A stretch of 64,000 nt of DNA. It comes from Trematomus loennbergii (taxonomy: Eukaryota; Chordata; Actinopteri; Perciformes; Nototheniidae). The stretch spans positions 53,501 to 117,500 of the forward strand of contig JAAOOA010000472.1 of NCBI GenBank assembly GCA_012861695.1, read 5' to 3'. The position numbers and the translations under genes were made by a program. Below are positions 1 through 10,175 of the stretch, piece by piece (position 1 is the first letter of the stretch; each line of letters begins with the position of its first letter). Below the pieces are notes generated by a model. It was not told where the DNA came from. It searched no databases and worked only from the letters and a program-made list of their open reading frames with translations.

Positions 1-516
1 GATTGGGTTGCAGATTATAATTTTCAAAGGGGGGTTCGTTTAGCATGAAGCACTTGGAATAACTAAAGGATAAGTTAACAAAGAAAGTAGAAAGAAAGTG
101 AGATCATGGAAAACTATTTCTTCTAAAAAGTGAAAAATGGGGGGCGGCGAATAATCGATTAATATTCGCCAGGGCTGTCCGATTTTCGAATTTGATCATG
201 GTCAGTTTCTGGCATCCCTAGTTGGTACCAAGGACAACAAGATCCAATATTGCCTTTTTAATTCTGGTCTTTGTTGTGTTCGCACAATTTGATTAACAAC
301 AACAACAGGTGGGAACATAAAGCCGTGGTAACTCATTCAGATATTAATCTTGTGTCTGCACCAGAGTCAGTTTGTCAGTTTTCAAGCCAACCCAAAACCC
401 AACTGGGACTGAGCAGCAGCATCCTAAATAAACATTTTATAAACATCATTATATTACACTTTAGTCACTTAGTTTGTTACCAAACCATTGTGGAGAGAAT
501 GGATGCAAATGTTGTC
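1..516. other. Unassigned non-coding stretch
   Basis: This stretch is AT-rich and contains only short chance reading frames. I see no splice-bounded coding sequence, no RNA gene and no clear repeat. It ends at the TTAA flank of the MITE that starts at 517. Confidence 0.5.
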
Positions 517-1009
517 TTAAAGTGGACCTATCATGCTATATTTGAATAATATAGTGTAGGACCATACCTATAAAGGCATATTTATACTTTTTTTTTTCAA
601 TACCAAACAGATCATGCATTTTAGCCATGCCTCATTTTGCTCAATTTGACATTTTTTATCCCTGTTTCAGCAAGGGCAGATTCAGTGAGAACAGCACCAT
701 CTACAGGCCTGGCATATGTACTACAGCGTCTCCAGCGCTTTCGAACGGCAATGGCCGCGGCTGTCTCCTCCTGATTGGTGGAGTTGGCCCAATAGCCGTA
801 GCGCCACCGTCCTGACGTCAGGACAGTGTTCAAATCTGGATCAGTTTTTATCAGATCCGTTGCAGCCCCTTTTTTAGAGATTTGGGTATGGAGGAAAATA
901 GAGAGGGTTGTGTTTTCTGACACTTGGTGAGTTCCCTGGAACACCGGGGACACATATTCATGTATAAAAGACGTACAAAAGTGCATTTTGCATGATAGGT
1001 CCCCTTTAA
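517..1009 (+). mobile_element. TTAA-flanked MITE (family A), copy 1
   Basis: This is a short non-autonomous DNA transposon of about 490 bp. It begins TTAA-AGTGGACCTATCATGC and ends with the inverted form GCATGATAGGTCCCCT-TTAA, so it has terminal inverted repeats of about 16 bp bordered by TTAA. Two more copies lie at 36736-37226 (reverse orientation) and 40006-40494 (same orientation). Invariant TTAA duplications are the hallmark of piggyBac-type insertion, but no transposase is present to confirm the superfamily. Inside are two CCAAT-type boxes and a CRE octamer. The minus strand has an open frame of about 100 codons that recurs in copy 2 (see findings). It is probably not a gene. Confidence 0.85.
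813..820. promoter_or_regulatory. CRE-like palindrome inside MITE
   Basis: The octamer TGACGTCA, the full cAMP-response element consensus, sits in the perfect palindrome CCTGACGTCAGG. Two CCAAT-type boxes (ATTGG at about 774 and CCAAT at about 789) lie within 50 bp. The same arrangement is found in the copy at 36736-37226 (octamer at 36922-36929). It is missing from the copy at 40006, where 8 bp between short direct repeats are deleted. The motif is visible in the sequence; any regulatory activity is inferred. Confidence 0.35.
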
Positions 1010-1223
1010 TAAATAAACTCAGTCGCATTAATATATCAAAATATTGCAAACAAGGAACCGTTCAGGAACAGACCTCATTACAAACAAACTAAGCAGATTC
1101 AAGCCATTTGTCTCTGTAAAAACACATAAGAGTTGTTCAGAGAAACAATCAAGATAAAGGAGCAAACACATCCAAAATAAACATGTTTTTTTCTTGGGTA
1201 CAAATGATTGTTAATGGGTTTGC

Positions 1224-1705
1224 TGTTTTGTTTTAACCTTATAGTTAAAGTGTAACTAAAGTAGAGTAGTATATCAAATAAGGTCTTCTTATTTGATATA
1301 TTACTTTGCTTTAGAGTAACATAAACACAATATGTCTTTGTAGGATTCCTCCCTTACAAACTGTCCCTCAGCTTTGACTAGAAAACGTGTTTTCTTGCTG
1401 ATATAGTTCCTGATTTTAAACATCCACACCAAAGGGAAGGAATACATATATCCCAGCCCTTTCTTTGGTACCAACGACAGTACCAAAGAACTGTTTTGTT
1501 TTAACCTTATAGTTAAAGTGTCACTAAAGTAGAGTCCTACATCAACATATGTCTTCTTATTTGATATATTATTTTGCTTCTCTAAACAGTTAGGATTACT
1601 CCCTTACAAACTGTCCCTCAGCTTTGACTGGAACATGGGTTTTCTTGCCGATATATTTTCTTGATTTTAAACATCCGAAGCAAAAGGGAAGAAATAAATA
1701 TATCC
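1224..1705. repeat. 268-bp tandem duplication
   Basis: The block starting TGTTTTGTTTTAACCTTATA at 1224 starts again at 1492, an offset of 268 bp. Both copies contain the same ordered landmarks: AGTTAAAGTGT, CTTCTTATTTGATATATT, CCCTTACAAACTGTCCCTCA and CTTGATTTTAAACATCC. They differ by substitutions and small indels, so the duplication is not recent. The second copy fades near 1705. The block lies about 200 bp downstream of the minus-strand exon at 1881-2059, within its putative intron. Confidence 0.85.
1271..1299. repeat. Perfect 12-bp-arm hairpin
   Basis: ATATCAAATAAG (1271-1282) and CTTATTTGATAT (1288-1299) are perfect inverted arms around a 5-nt loop. It lies in the first unit of the 268-bp duplication; in the second unit only the right arm is recognisable. 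A second hairpin in the same unit has arms CTTTGGTAC (1463-1471) and GTACCAAAG (1480-1488). A related imperfect hairpin occurs at 2293-2324. Confidence 0.8.
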
Positions 1706-1880
1706 CCGCCGCTGAATAAACGTCCCGCTGAGAACATGCCCTCGAAACACACCGGCTGCTATAAGCCTCGCTCCCGGGTGCTGCTATTATGCCTTAGTGA
1801 CCCTCGATGTACTCCTACATTACATTTGTACTCCTGCAACCATGGCAACACTTTTTGAAACAGATTTCTGTTGAACTCAC

Positions 1881-2059
1881 ACTCTCTGCCCACGATGCTG
1901 ATGGGCTCCAGGTCCTGGGGGAAGGGCGTGCCTCCGGAGGACAGCTGAGGGAGGAAGGAGGCCAGGGTGAGAGCCAGGAGGAGGGGGGGGGCCTCATGGT
2001 GGCGGACGACGATGAAACCTCACCAGAAACACATGTCCCGCAGATCAATCACCTCCCAC
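1881..2059 (-). CDS. Candidate first coding exon, semaphorin-6-like
   Basis: Seen on the minus strand: a pyrimidine-rich acceptor (CTGGTCTCTCTGCAG) ending at 2060, a short 5' UTR with a four-codon upstream ORF (ATG at 2034, TGA ending at 2020), then GCCACC-ATG (ATG at 1997-1995), a strong Kozak context. A 9-C run (1991-1983) follows. Downstream, one frame encodes LLLALTLASFLPQ, a signal-peptide-like core, and then FPQDLEPISIVGRE. The exon ends in phase 1 at a GTGAGT donor (1880). From family knowledge, class 6 semaphorins have a signal peptide followed by a mature start of the form FP-E/Q-D-x-x-P-I/L, with the sema domain encoded by later exons. Oddity: with nine Cs the ATG is not in frame with the signal peptide; one more C (or two fewer) would align them. 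Possible causes are a base-count error in the run, a real frameshift, or a different start. The class 6 semaphorin assignment is inference from about 14 residues, and another secreted or membrane protein is possible. Later exons would lie left of the window. Confidence 0.5.
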
Positions 2060-3623
2060 CTGCAGAGAGACCAGGGTGAGGACACGTCAATGTATAGGTC
2101 AAAGACATCTTTCAGTTTGCGTGTACAGACAGAGGGATCAAAATACTGCTTCCCACAAGAATATAAAAATACATTAAAATATGTATATCCTATATATACA
2201 CAGACACATTTATAAGCTACGCAAAACAATGCAAACCGCTTGAGCCTATGCTAGAAGATGGAGAATATTACAGTTCTCCTAACCATTGGGCTAGTATATC
2301 GAATCAAACCATATTTGATATACTTTCACTGTTTTTAATAACCCTAACAATTTGCATGCATTTCATTTTTTCGTTTCATGTGTTTATATATTTTTAAAAG
2401 TAGAGTGGTTTATTATAGTGTATTCTAACTTATTGAATACACATGTGCCCCTTTATAGATATTCTATAGATGTATTTCTTTCTACAGTTGATATGTACAT
2501 ATTTATGTTAATACATATGCTGCTGTGAACAACAATAACCCATACATCAAATCTAAAATAATCTAATTTATTGATCACACATTGTAAATTGTTTTGTTAC
2601 AGCAGCATGTCAACAAGCCAGTAGAAAGATATGATCTCTAGAATACACACATAAAATATTCTGTGATAGACAGACCTACTACTAAAAGACAAAGGATATT
2701 ATATACTACAGTACATTATACAAGTGTGAAAAGTAGTTATTCAAATACAAATCTAATCTCAAGTAAAAATACGTAGAGGAATCGAGCGGTTTAACGAGGA
2801 AACTTCAACAATTAGCAGCAGCATGTTAGAGGTGGCAGCTAAGTTCCTATTAGCATGTGTGGCGATGTGATCGAGTGTCCTTGCTGAAGTGAGAGGAAGA
2901 CACACAAAGACAAAAGGCAAAGTCTCTCATAGGTGGCTTGGCACAATTAAAAACTTGCCTACACGGAGAACGCCTTTTCACCCGCTCTGACACCGGGCCT
3001 GAAGGCAGCGCTAATTACTGAGGTTAAAGGTCAGTAAGGGAGGAATGGAGACGTGTCCGAGCCGTACTGTACCCAACCTCTTACTTAATACATGCGAGGA
3101 CCGGTTATAGCTCTCTATGACGCTGACAATTATAAGTGGTTTCAGAATTAACGGATGGAGGGATAGGAAGGAAGAAGAAGTAGATCATGGAGATTGATTG
3201 ACACATTAAGCTACAGTTGTTAAATACATGAATTGTACAAAGTATAATAAGAAAATACTTATCCAGGAAAGTATAAGAAACAGGAAAAAGCTAATAATTA
3301 GACTTAAAAGCTTGATGGCAATCCAAATCACACATTTGTCCTATCTAAAATGTGCCATTTTGTTTTATTTTATATAACTTGTTTTATCCACACCAAAAAT
3401 AACAATGCATAATGGTGGAACATTTGATTTCACAAAAATCCAATAATTAATCGGTCAAATTTGAATAAAATAAAAAGGAGAAACGTCCTGAAACTGGATG
3501 CACACCCGTTTAGTTATTGATCCGTTTGTTGTAGAAAGGCGGATTTTTCCAGCAACCTTTAATCTGTTTGCATGTTTTTGCGATATCCTGCTAAATATTA
3601 GTCGAAACGACAATACATACATT
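2060..3623. other. Putative 5' intron or upstream sequence
   Basis: If the exon at 1881-2059 is real, this is the intron just upstream of it. It is AT-rich with no convincing exon. It contains an imperfect hairpin at 2293-2324 whose arms (AGTATATC and GATATACT) resemble the hairpin at 1271-1299, which suggests a diverged copy of the same sequence. Confidence 0.4.
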
Positions 3624-3805
3624 ACATGTTACTTGTTAGACGCTTTTATCCAAAGCGACTTAGTCAATACTGTGGACAATCCCCACAGGAGCAGTTTGGG
3701 GTGAAGTGTCTCAGGGACACAACGACATGCTGACTGCAGTGGGGTTTGAACCTGTGACCCCCTGATCCCAACACCAAGGCTCTATCCACTGCGCCACACG
3801 CCACT
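3624..3805 (-). mobile_element. tRNA-derived SINE
   Basis: Read on the minus strand, it starts with a tRNA-like promoter: A box TGGCGCAGTGG (3796-3786) and B box GGTTCAAACCC (3752-3742). It ends with the GTCGCTTTGGATAAAAGCGT segment that is widespread in teleost short repeats. An 8-bp direct repeat CATACATT flanks it (3616-3623 and 3806-3813), consistent with a target-site duplication. The tRNA-like head is not a functional tRNA gene because it lacks a foldable acceptor stem around the boxes. Confidence 0.8.
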
Positions 3806-3813
3806 CATACATT

Positions 3814-6603
3814 TCAATTCACTCCTTCATAGTTGTTATGGTTAGCATTTAAGAAAAACTACAATTTGCAGCACTTGATGTTAGACACCTCCACAGACGT
3901 GCACACGATGCAACCTTTCAGAAGACAGTTGGCTGGTGAAGTGATTCATTCATCCTGAAATACTTGACACACAAAAGAAAGACATTGATTTGCATAATGT
4001 CAACTCAATAAACAAAGCCACAGTGAAATGAAATGAAAGTTAAGAGAAAAGATGAAATGTTACAAAACAGCAGAACGTGGTTGACAAGCGATCTCACAGA
4101 AAGGCAGAACCAAAAGATAAAAAACAGCTCACACACAGATGTGGAGACACCTGCATTGATTCAAAGTCACACACTGTCATTTCCAATGAATGGTCCTGAG
4201 AACAACTCTACTAAAACTTTAAGTTTAATACGTGGGCATATTGAAATTGTACACAACAGATCGTTTCCAAATCTCTTTGATATCTTAGTGAAGAGATTAG
4301 AATCAAGCGTACTTAATGACTGCAGACTTATTTAGGCTCACTCTCCTCTACAGTAGTCCTGATTTCCATATTGTATGCACTGTGTGGCTTGCCAATGAGA
4401 CGCGGGCCACATGGTTTTTAAGTGGGGGCAGAAAATTAAGTCAACAGAGACATGAACGGTCATCAATATTGATAATGGTCCGCTTCATTTAAATGCATGG
4501 GAGAAAGCTGCATTTAGCAATGAGGTCAAGCGATGATCGCAATAAATGGAGCGAGTGGCGGGCGTCTGCTGCGGTGTACTTTGAGACTTACAACAGCTTA
4601 TGTGGCCAGCCTTAGGCGATATATATATGAGAACAATATACCTGATGGATTAGCTTCATATGCCATGATTTGGATGTTTTTCTCCTGCCAAGGAGGACAG
4701 CAAATTGAACAAACAGATTAAGTTTCAGTGGCATCGCCGCAAGAGACAAATCCATGAAAAACAATCCCTAGAAATGTCAGAGATATTCAGGGTAAACTAA
4801 CAGGCTTGAAGGAAGTTTGGTCATGCAAAAACAAAACAGCTGTTAAACGCCAAGCAAAGAGTCCTATGTTCAGACATCGAAGAACACTGAGGGAGCGTTA
4901 TATTCTTGTGAGGAAGGAGGATAAATCATTTATTGACAACCTGGGTACTTAGCTAAAGGAGGCAGCCAGCAGAGTGTGATGATGATGCATGCAAAACAAG
5001 GGCTTACGCAAGACCACTCATACACGCTGAAACCAAAGATAACACTTCTACTACAAGCCAAGGCAAACCATGCAGGCTCCTGGTGAATTTCATATTATCC
5101 ACAGAAAGCCTCACTGCCTTAAAAGGAACAGAACTGCCGTGAGGAACTGCAGGCCAAAGCACATTCAGGAATAAAGAATTGATTGCACTTTCATTACAGC
5201 ATTTAGAAAACAGAGACTGTGAGCAGAACACTGAACAGAGACAACATGTCATCACTGACACAACGTAATGCACAACCTCCACTGGCTGACAGCTGCTGAA
5301 CAACCAGTTAGTCTGCACTGTCGTCGCCTTAAGTCATTTTCCAGAGAAGAGAAACATCACAAGGGGGATGTGGCTCAGCAAAGGTGTTTTAAAAACAACT
5401 GAAATCGCCCTCATTCAACTCCTCTAACACAACGAGAAATGCTGAGTCAGGAAAAGATCCGTCAGACAAAGATTGGCGTTATTCTTTTAAACATTGACAT
5501 GGTCACACCACTTTACAGACAGATTTATAAGATCATAAACTATGTGTGAGGGTTCAATAAAACCCCATTAAATACCACATCAATGTTGGTTAACCGAAGT
5601 GAAATGTAACAAATGCAGTACATTTCAGCCCTTGTAATGATGTGTGTGACCACAAAGGACATGGGTATGTTAAGTATTAAAAGTTGGCTTCGAATGCTCC
5701 ATAAGATTAATTGAATAGAGCCTATTTTTAACACAATCTTAGTTGTTAAAATGACATTTAAAAGTTATACAAATAAGAATACAGAGACATACGTATGTTT
5801 GTATCAACCAAAATAAGTAATGAAAGTATATTAATGTATACGTTTCTGTACATATTACAATATTTAAGGTATTAAAGGTTGAAAGCATCACTGTCAGTAT
5901 TTTTCATCAACAGTAAACTTTATATTTGCACCCAGCCCTACAGTTAAAAAAGCATGTATGGTGCCAGACTACCTCTGTGTGTTGTGTATGTTAGTGACCT
6001 CATGCAAATGACTATATTCAGCAAATCCTGACATTTAAATGCAATGTACCAATGTCCGTATTAAAGGTTAAGGTCTGATTTGGTTCTGTTTCAGCTCCGT
6101 CATTGTCCCGAGAGAACAACTGGGGAAAAAGAAATGGCTTCTCATTCCTTTTGACCTTTTCACAACAGAGCCGAAACACACCTGATGCTGCCGTGTTTAC
6201 CTCGCATGCAAATGTGTCAACAATGCATCCCCCCCTCTGGAATCCTGAACTTTCTTAATCTAAACTAACACAAAGTCTAATCAGTTAATGACTTTGTGTT
6301 GGTCTGAGGAGGGAGGGGACAGCTGTCGAAGGGAAATAAGCCACCGCTTATCTCATCTGGTGTTCGCTCTCTGTGTTCTGGGGTTTGGATGGGAGGGCTC
6401 GGATCATTTTGTTTTTAATGAACTGGACTTGTTAAGCCATCTGGGACATTGGCAGTTGGGCCTCTTCGGAGAAAAGGGGTTTCTGGGATGCTGGCATGCC
6501 ATTGATCATCTGACAGTCATTTGGATTAACAAACAGTGAGGTGTCTGTGAATTGAATGGATGTATCCAGAGGGAATGTTGGAGTCTCAAGCCCTTCAATT
6601 GTT
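3814..6603. other. Unassigned non-coding stretch
   Basis: I see no coding exon, RNA gene or clear repeat in these 2.8 kb. The open frames are short and have no splice context or recognisable protein motif. Confidence 0.45.
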
Positions 6604-7446
6604 TTAAAGAGTCCTTCCTGCTGATGCTCAGATGTATATCAGTATGTAGTGTCTCTACTTTAAATAGTCCTCTCCTGCTGATGTTCAGGTGTATAGTATG
6701 TAGTGTCTCTACTTTAAAGAGTCCTCTCCTGCTGATGTTCAGGTGTATATCAGTATGTAGTGTCTCTACTTTAAAGAGTCCTCTCCTGCTGATGTTCAGG
6801 TGTATATCAGTATGTAGTGTCTCTACTTTAAAGAGTCCTCTCCTGCTGATGTTCAGGTGTATATCAGTATGTAGTGTCTCTACTTTAAAGAGTCCTCTCC
6901 TGCTGATGTTCAGGTGCATATCAGTATGTAGTGTCTCTACTTTAAAGAGTCCTCTCCTGCTGATGTTCAGGTGTATATCAGTATGTAGTGTCTCTACTTT
7001 AAAGAGTCCTCTCCTGCTGATGTTCAGGTGTATATCAGTATGTAGTGTCTCTACTTTAAAGAGTCCTCTCCTGCTGATGTTCAGGTATATCAGTATGTAG
7101 TGTCTCTACTTTAAAGAGTCCTCTCCTGCTGATGTTCAGGTGTATATCAGTATGTAGTGTCTCTACTTTAAAGAGTCCTCTCCTGCTGATGTTCAGGTGT
7201 ATCTCAGTATGTAGTGTCTCTACTTTAAAGAGTCCTCTCCTGCTGATGTTCAGGTGTATATCAGTATGTAGTGTCTCTACTTTAAAGAGTCCTCTCCTGC
7301 TGATGTTCCGGTGTATATCAGTATGTAGTGTCTCTACTTTAAAGAGTCCTCTCCTGCTGATGTTCAGGTGCATATCAGTATGTAGTGTCTCTACTTTAAG
7401 AGTCCTCTCCTGCTGATGTTCAGGTGTATATCAGTATGTACTGTCT
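6604..7446. repeat. 57-bp minisatellite, array 1 (about 15 units)
   Basis: The 57-bp unit begins TTTAAAGAGTCC, continues CTCTCCTGCTGATGTTCAGG, and ends GTATGTAGTGTCTCTAC. The units are near-identical in the middle of the array. The first units (from 6604) and the last (about 7430) are more diverged, and two units carry short deletions in the GTGTATATCAGTATG part. Because 57 is a multiple of 3, long frames stay open on both strands (19-residue periodic peptides); these are artefacts of the period. The same unit forms a second array at 17535-18186. The unit start matches the TTAAAGAGGCC terminus of MITE family B. Confidence 0.95.
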
Positions 7447-7494
7447 CTCTGTGTGTGTGTGTGTGTGTGTGTGTGTTGTGGTGTGTGTGTGTGT
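7447..7494. repeat. TG microsatellite
   Basis: TG dinucleotide tract with one TGTTGTGG interruption, located exactly between the 57-bp array and the MITE end at 7495-7602. Confidence 0.9.
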
Positions 7495-7602
7495 GAGAGA
7501 AACTACCAACTTCCTTTGCAGACCATTTGCATGTACAAAACCCTATATAACAATACACTACAGGAAAGAGAAAACCCCGAAAGCACAATAGTGCCTCTTT
7601 AA
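7495..7602. mobile_element. MITE family B terminal segment
   Basis: This segment ends GCACAATAGTGCCTCTTTAA, the inverted form of the family terminus TTAAAGAGGCCCTATTATGC. Internally, TTTGCATGTACAAAACCCTATATAACA and the AGGAAAGAGAAAACCCC stretch match, in reverse, the fragment at 27379-27455. With the array to its left, it forms a MITE whose left part is the amplified 57-bp unit and whose right end is this terminus. Confidence 0.75.
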
Positions 7603-9482
7603 TGCAGTATTGAGACTTAAATCATAAGATAATCTCCTTCTAATGGTTGGCATGGAGGCCAGGAAGTCATTTGAATTCATACACAAACTCCTTTGAGTAA
7701 ATGAAAAACACTTCACTCCCATAAAAAGTCACATTTAAAACCATAAATTCCAGTTTTTCCTCAATCAACTGCTCTGCACAGTACGCACCTGTCCACTCCC
7801 GGGAACTCTTTCTCCTGCCAGAAACCTGGTGCGCAAAACTAAACAGCAGAGCATTATCCCAATGAAGAATCACCTCCATTATTCCCTGACCCTCATTGGC
7901 AGCGAGGCTAATCCACTGGCTTTTGATAGCCACAGAATAGAGTACGCCGCTCACCTCTGTGCACTCGGATATCTCTCAGCCCCTTGGCAATGGACATATT
8001 AAGCCCAACTATCCTCCATTCTCACATATTTGTGGTACACACCGGCCAGTATAATGAGTAAGCGTATCCCTGGACTCCTCAATAAGTTCAGACACAATTA
8101 GCTTCTGCTATCTGTGTGCTATATTAACACCATGAATATAGCAATGACAAGTAAAGGTAAGGTTTTATTGTGGATACAAGATTAACGTGTAGGTTTACAG
8201 GAATGAGATGCAAAGACAGGTTCATGAACAAAAAGGGGACAACAAAGACCTGGTTGTTAAATATAATAGAGAGGTGGTGATAATGTATAATTCATACAAA
8301 TGCACAGAGAGCACTGATGTTGTGCTTATAGATATGTCAGGTTACATTAGTGTCTTCATATCCCCACTGAGCAGCTCCAACAACAATTACTCATCCTTTC
8401 TATATGCTGAAAAGATATATTTACAGAAGCTTTGAAAGCAGGCACACATAAGGAAACATTTCATACAAAATTAGGGAATTATAACCGCGTGTCAAGTTGT
8501 TTAGATTTGCTTTGGCAGGCCTGTATATGTATTACAAACCTGTCGATATTTTTTGTTGTTATTGTCAGGACAACCACATGGGAATTAATTGTGACGGGGG
8601 GAAAAACAACCCATGATATGAATGGTGCATGGTGAAACAAATACTTCATTGTTGAGGCCTGAGCCATATTGTCCCTCCCTAAAGTGCTTTGGGAAGGTTC
8701 ATCAGACCACCAATCTCCCTGCAGTCCCATGACACGAATCACACCGCTCATCACCATCTGCACCGGGTTGTTTTTCTCCCGGCGCTCACAACTTCCCCGC
8801 GTTGATTGTGCACAGACGCCCGACCTGACATTCATAAATAACCAACAATGAGAAGAAAAAACATCCCCGAAGGACTCAGTCGGTGAATATTGACCATCAA
8901 TTCTGACCGTAAATATCAGAAGACACGTTTGTCTGTCTGGAGAAAGCCTTTCTGTTAGCCAGCAGTCATTTCAACTCTGCACTCAACCCTCTCAGACAGG
9001 AGGAACTTTGCTAATTAGATTTCCAATGGCTAACCACGAAGACGTCGTCGCAGCAAATTGGAGTTGGGATCAAGGAGCGGTGGGCAATAATTGAGGGACC
9101 GATCCCCCGAGGACACAGAGGTGAATCGTAGTGGGCTAGTTTTCAGACAGTTATTACACGGGGTTCAAAGGAGTTCAGTCAAGTGTAGTTACAGCCCTGC
9201 TACGATTAGCAATACTTTCAAAAAGAACATTACATTTTATAAAGACATGAAGCTTTTAGAGCCACTCATTTCACTTATTTATTTTTGTAATTCCACTGAA
9301 ATGATTAAGGTTTAACATCCATGACTCTAACTTTGGAAGTGCTTCCTTGATGGACGTCTTATGAAATTAAATGTTCTTTCAAAACTGCTTCAAACTATTC
9401 ACTTTTTATAAGAAGTGTACTAACACAGTGACATCACCCATTGGTTTGGCCCTTTTGCCAGTGCCAATTGAAACGAGACAAT
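7603..9482. other. Unassigned non-coding stretch
   Basis: Nothing recognisable as an exon, RNA gene or repeat. The frames at 7667-7954 and 8479-8835 on the minus strand show no protein motif, and I treat them as chance frames. Confidence 0.45.
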
Positions 9483-9822
9483 GGGCGTTTCTCAATGTCG
9501 AGTACGCTTGCTTGGTAGCACATGTCTTCCCGAGTCACTTGCTTCAGAAGCGAGGCAAGAATACTTCCTGGCATTCAGAAAACAAAGAGTGGAACAGGCT
9601 AGCAAGTGTGCAGGTGTGCGTCATATGAGAGGCCCCGCCTTACATTTTCCGCCACAGATTTTGGGAAATTGGTCCGTGCGCAAAGCAAGTACGAAGTACG
9701 CCGGGCTCGGTAGATTTCCAAGTATGCTGGACATTGGAACAGTACTTCGGCGGGCACTCGATGACGTAGTGTGCTTGAAATAGTGGCTCTGGAGCAGCTT
9801 TACTCAACATTGAGAAAGGGCC
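9483..9822. mobile_element. MITE with GGGCGTTTCTCAATGT termini
   Basis: This is a 340-bp element. Its left end is GGGCGTTTCTCAATGTCGAG; its right end, read in reverse, is GGCCCTTTCTCAATGTTGAG. The terminal inverted repeat is therefore about 22 bp with three mismatches. It is flanked by AAT on both sides (9480-9482 and 9823-9825), a possible 3-bp target duplication. It is non-autonomous; the frame at 9481-9783 has no transposase motif. The superfamily is uncertain, though 3-bp duplications would suit a PIF/Harbinger element. Confidence 0.75.
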
Positions 9823-9944
9823 AATGTATAGCCGATACACACAAACATTTATCTTGATATGGTCAGAAGGAATTCACTTTTAGAGAATTGAAAACCCATT
9901 GTGAAAGCGTTAAAGTTGCAAGACAAAACATGGAGACCACATCC

Positions 9945-10175
9945 ACACCCACACACATTCATTCATACTGTAGCATTCTATTTCCATGTAAATTACTGCT
10001 TTATTTATTTGTATTTTATTGCTATTTAACTATATTTTATTACGGTGTAAAATATTTTGTGTTTTATATTAGATTTCTTGTTTTTTATATTTTATGTATG
10101 CACCATGACATCAAGTCAAATTCCTAGTATGTGCGAACCTACCTGGCAATAAACCCGTTTCTGATTCTGAGAAAC
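9945..10175 (+). mobile_element. Retrotransposon 3' tail fragment
   Basis: An AT-rich run of TTTATTT-type sequence is followed by CACCATGACATCAAGTCAAA, TATGTGCGAACCTACCTGG and CAATAAACCCGTTTCTGATT. This order is familiar from 3' ends of fish non-LTR retrotransposons. There is no coding part. The assignment rests on recalled family sequence and is moderate. Confidence 0.45.

Noticed and set aside
3742..3796. tRNA gene on the minus strand
   Set aside because: The A and B boxes belong to a SINE head; no cloverleaf acceptor stem is evident and the element has a target duplication.
6506..7416. Long frames on both strands with 19-residue periodic peptides
   Set aside because: The period is 57 bp (19 codons), so any open frame stays open. 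The array is a minisatellite next to a MITE end with no start context or splice support.
6604..7446. CRISPR-like array
   Set aside because: Units are directly joined with no unique spacers, the sequence is vertebrate, and no cas genes are present.
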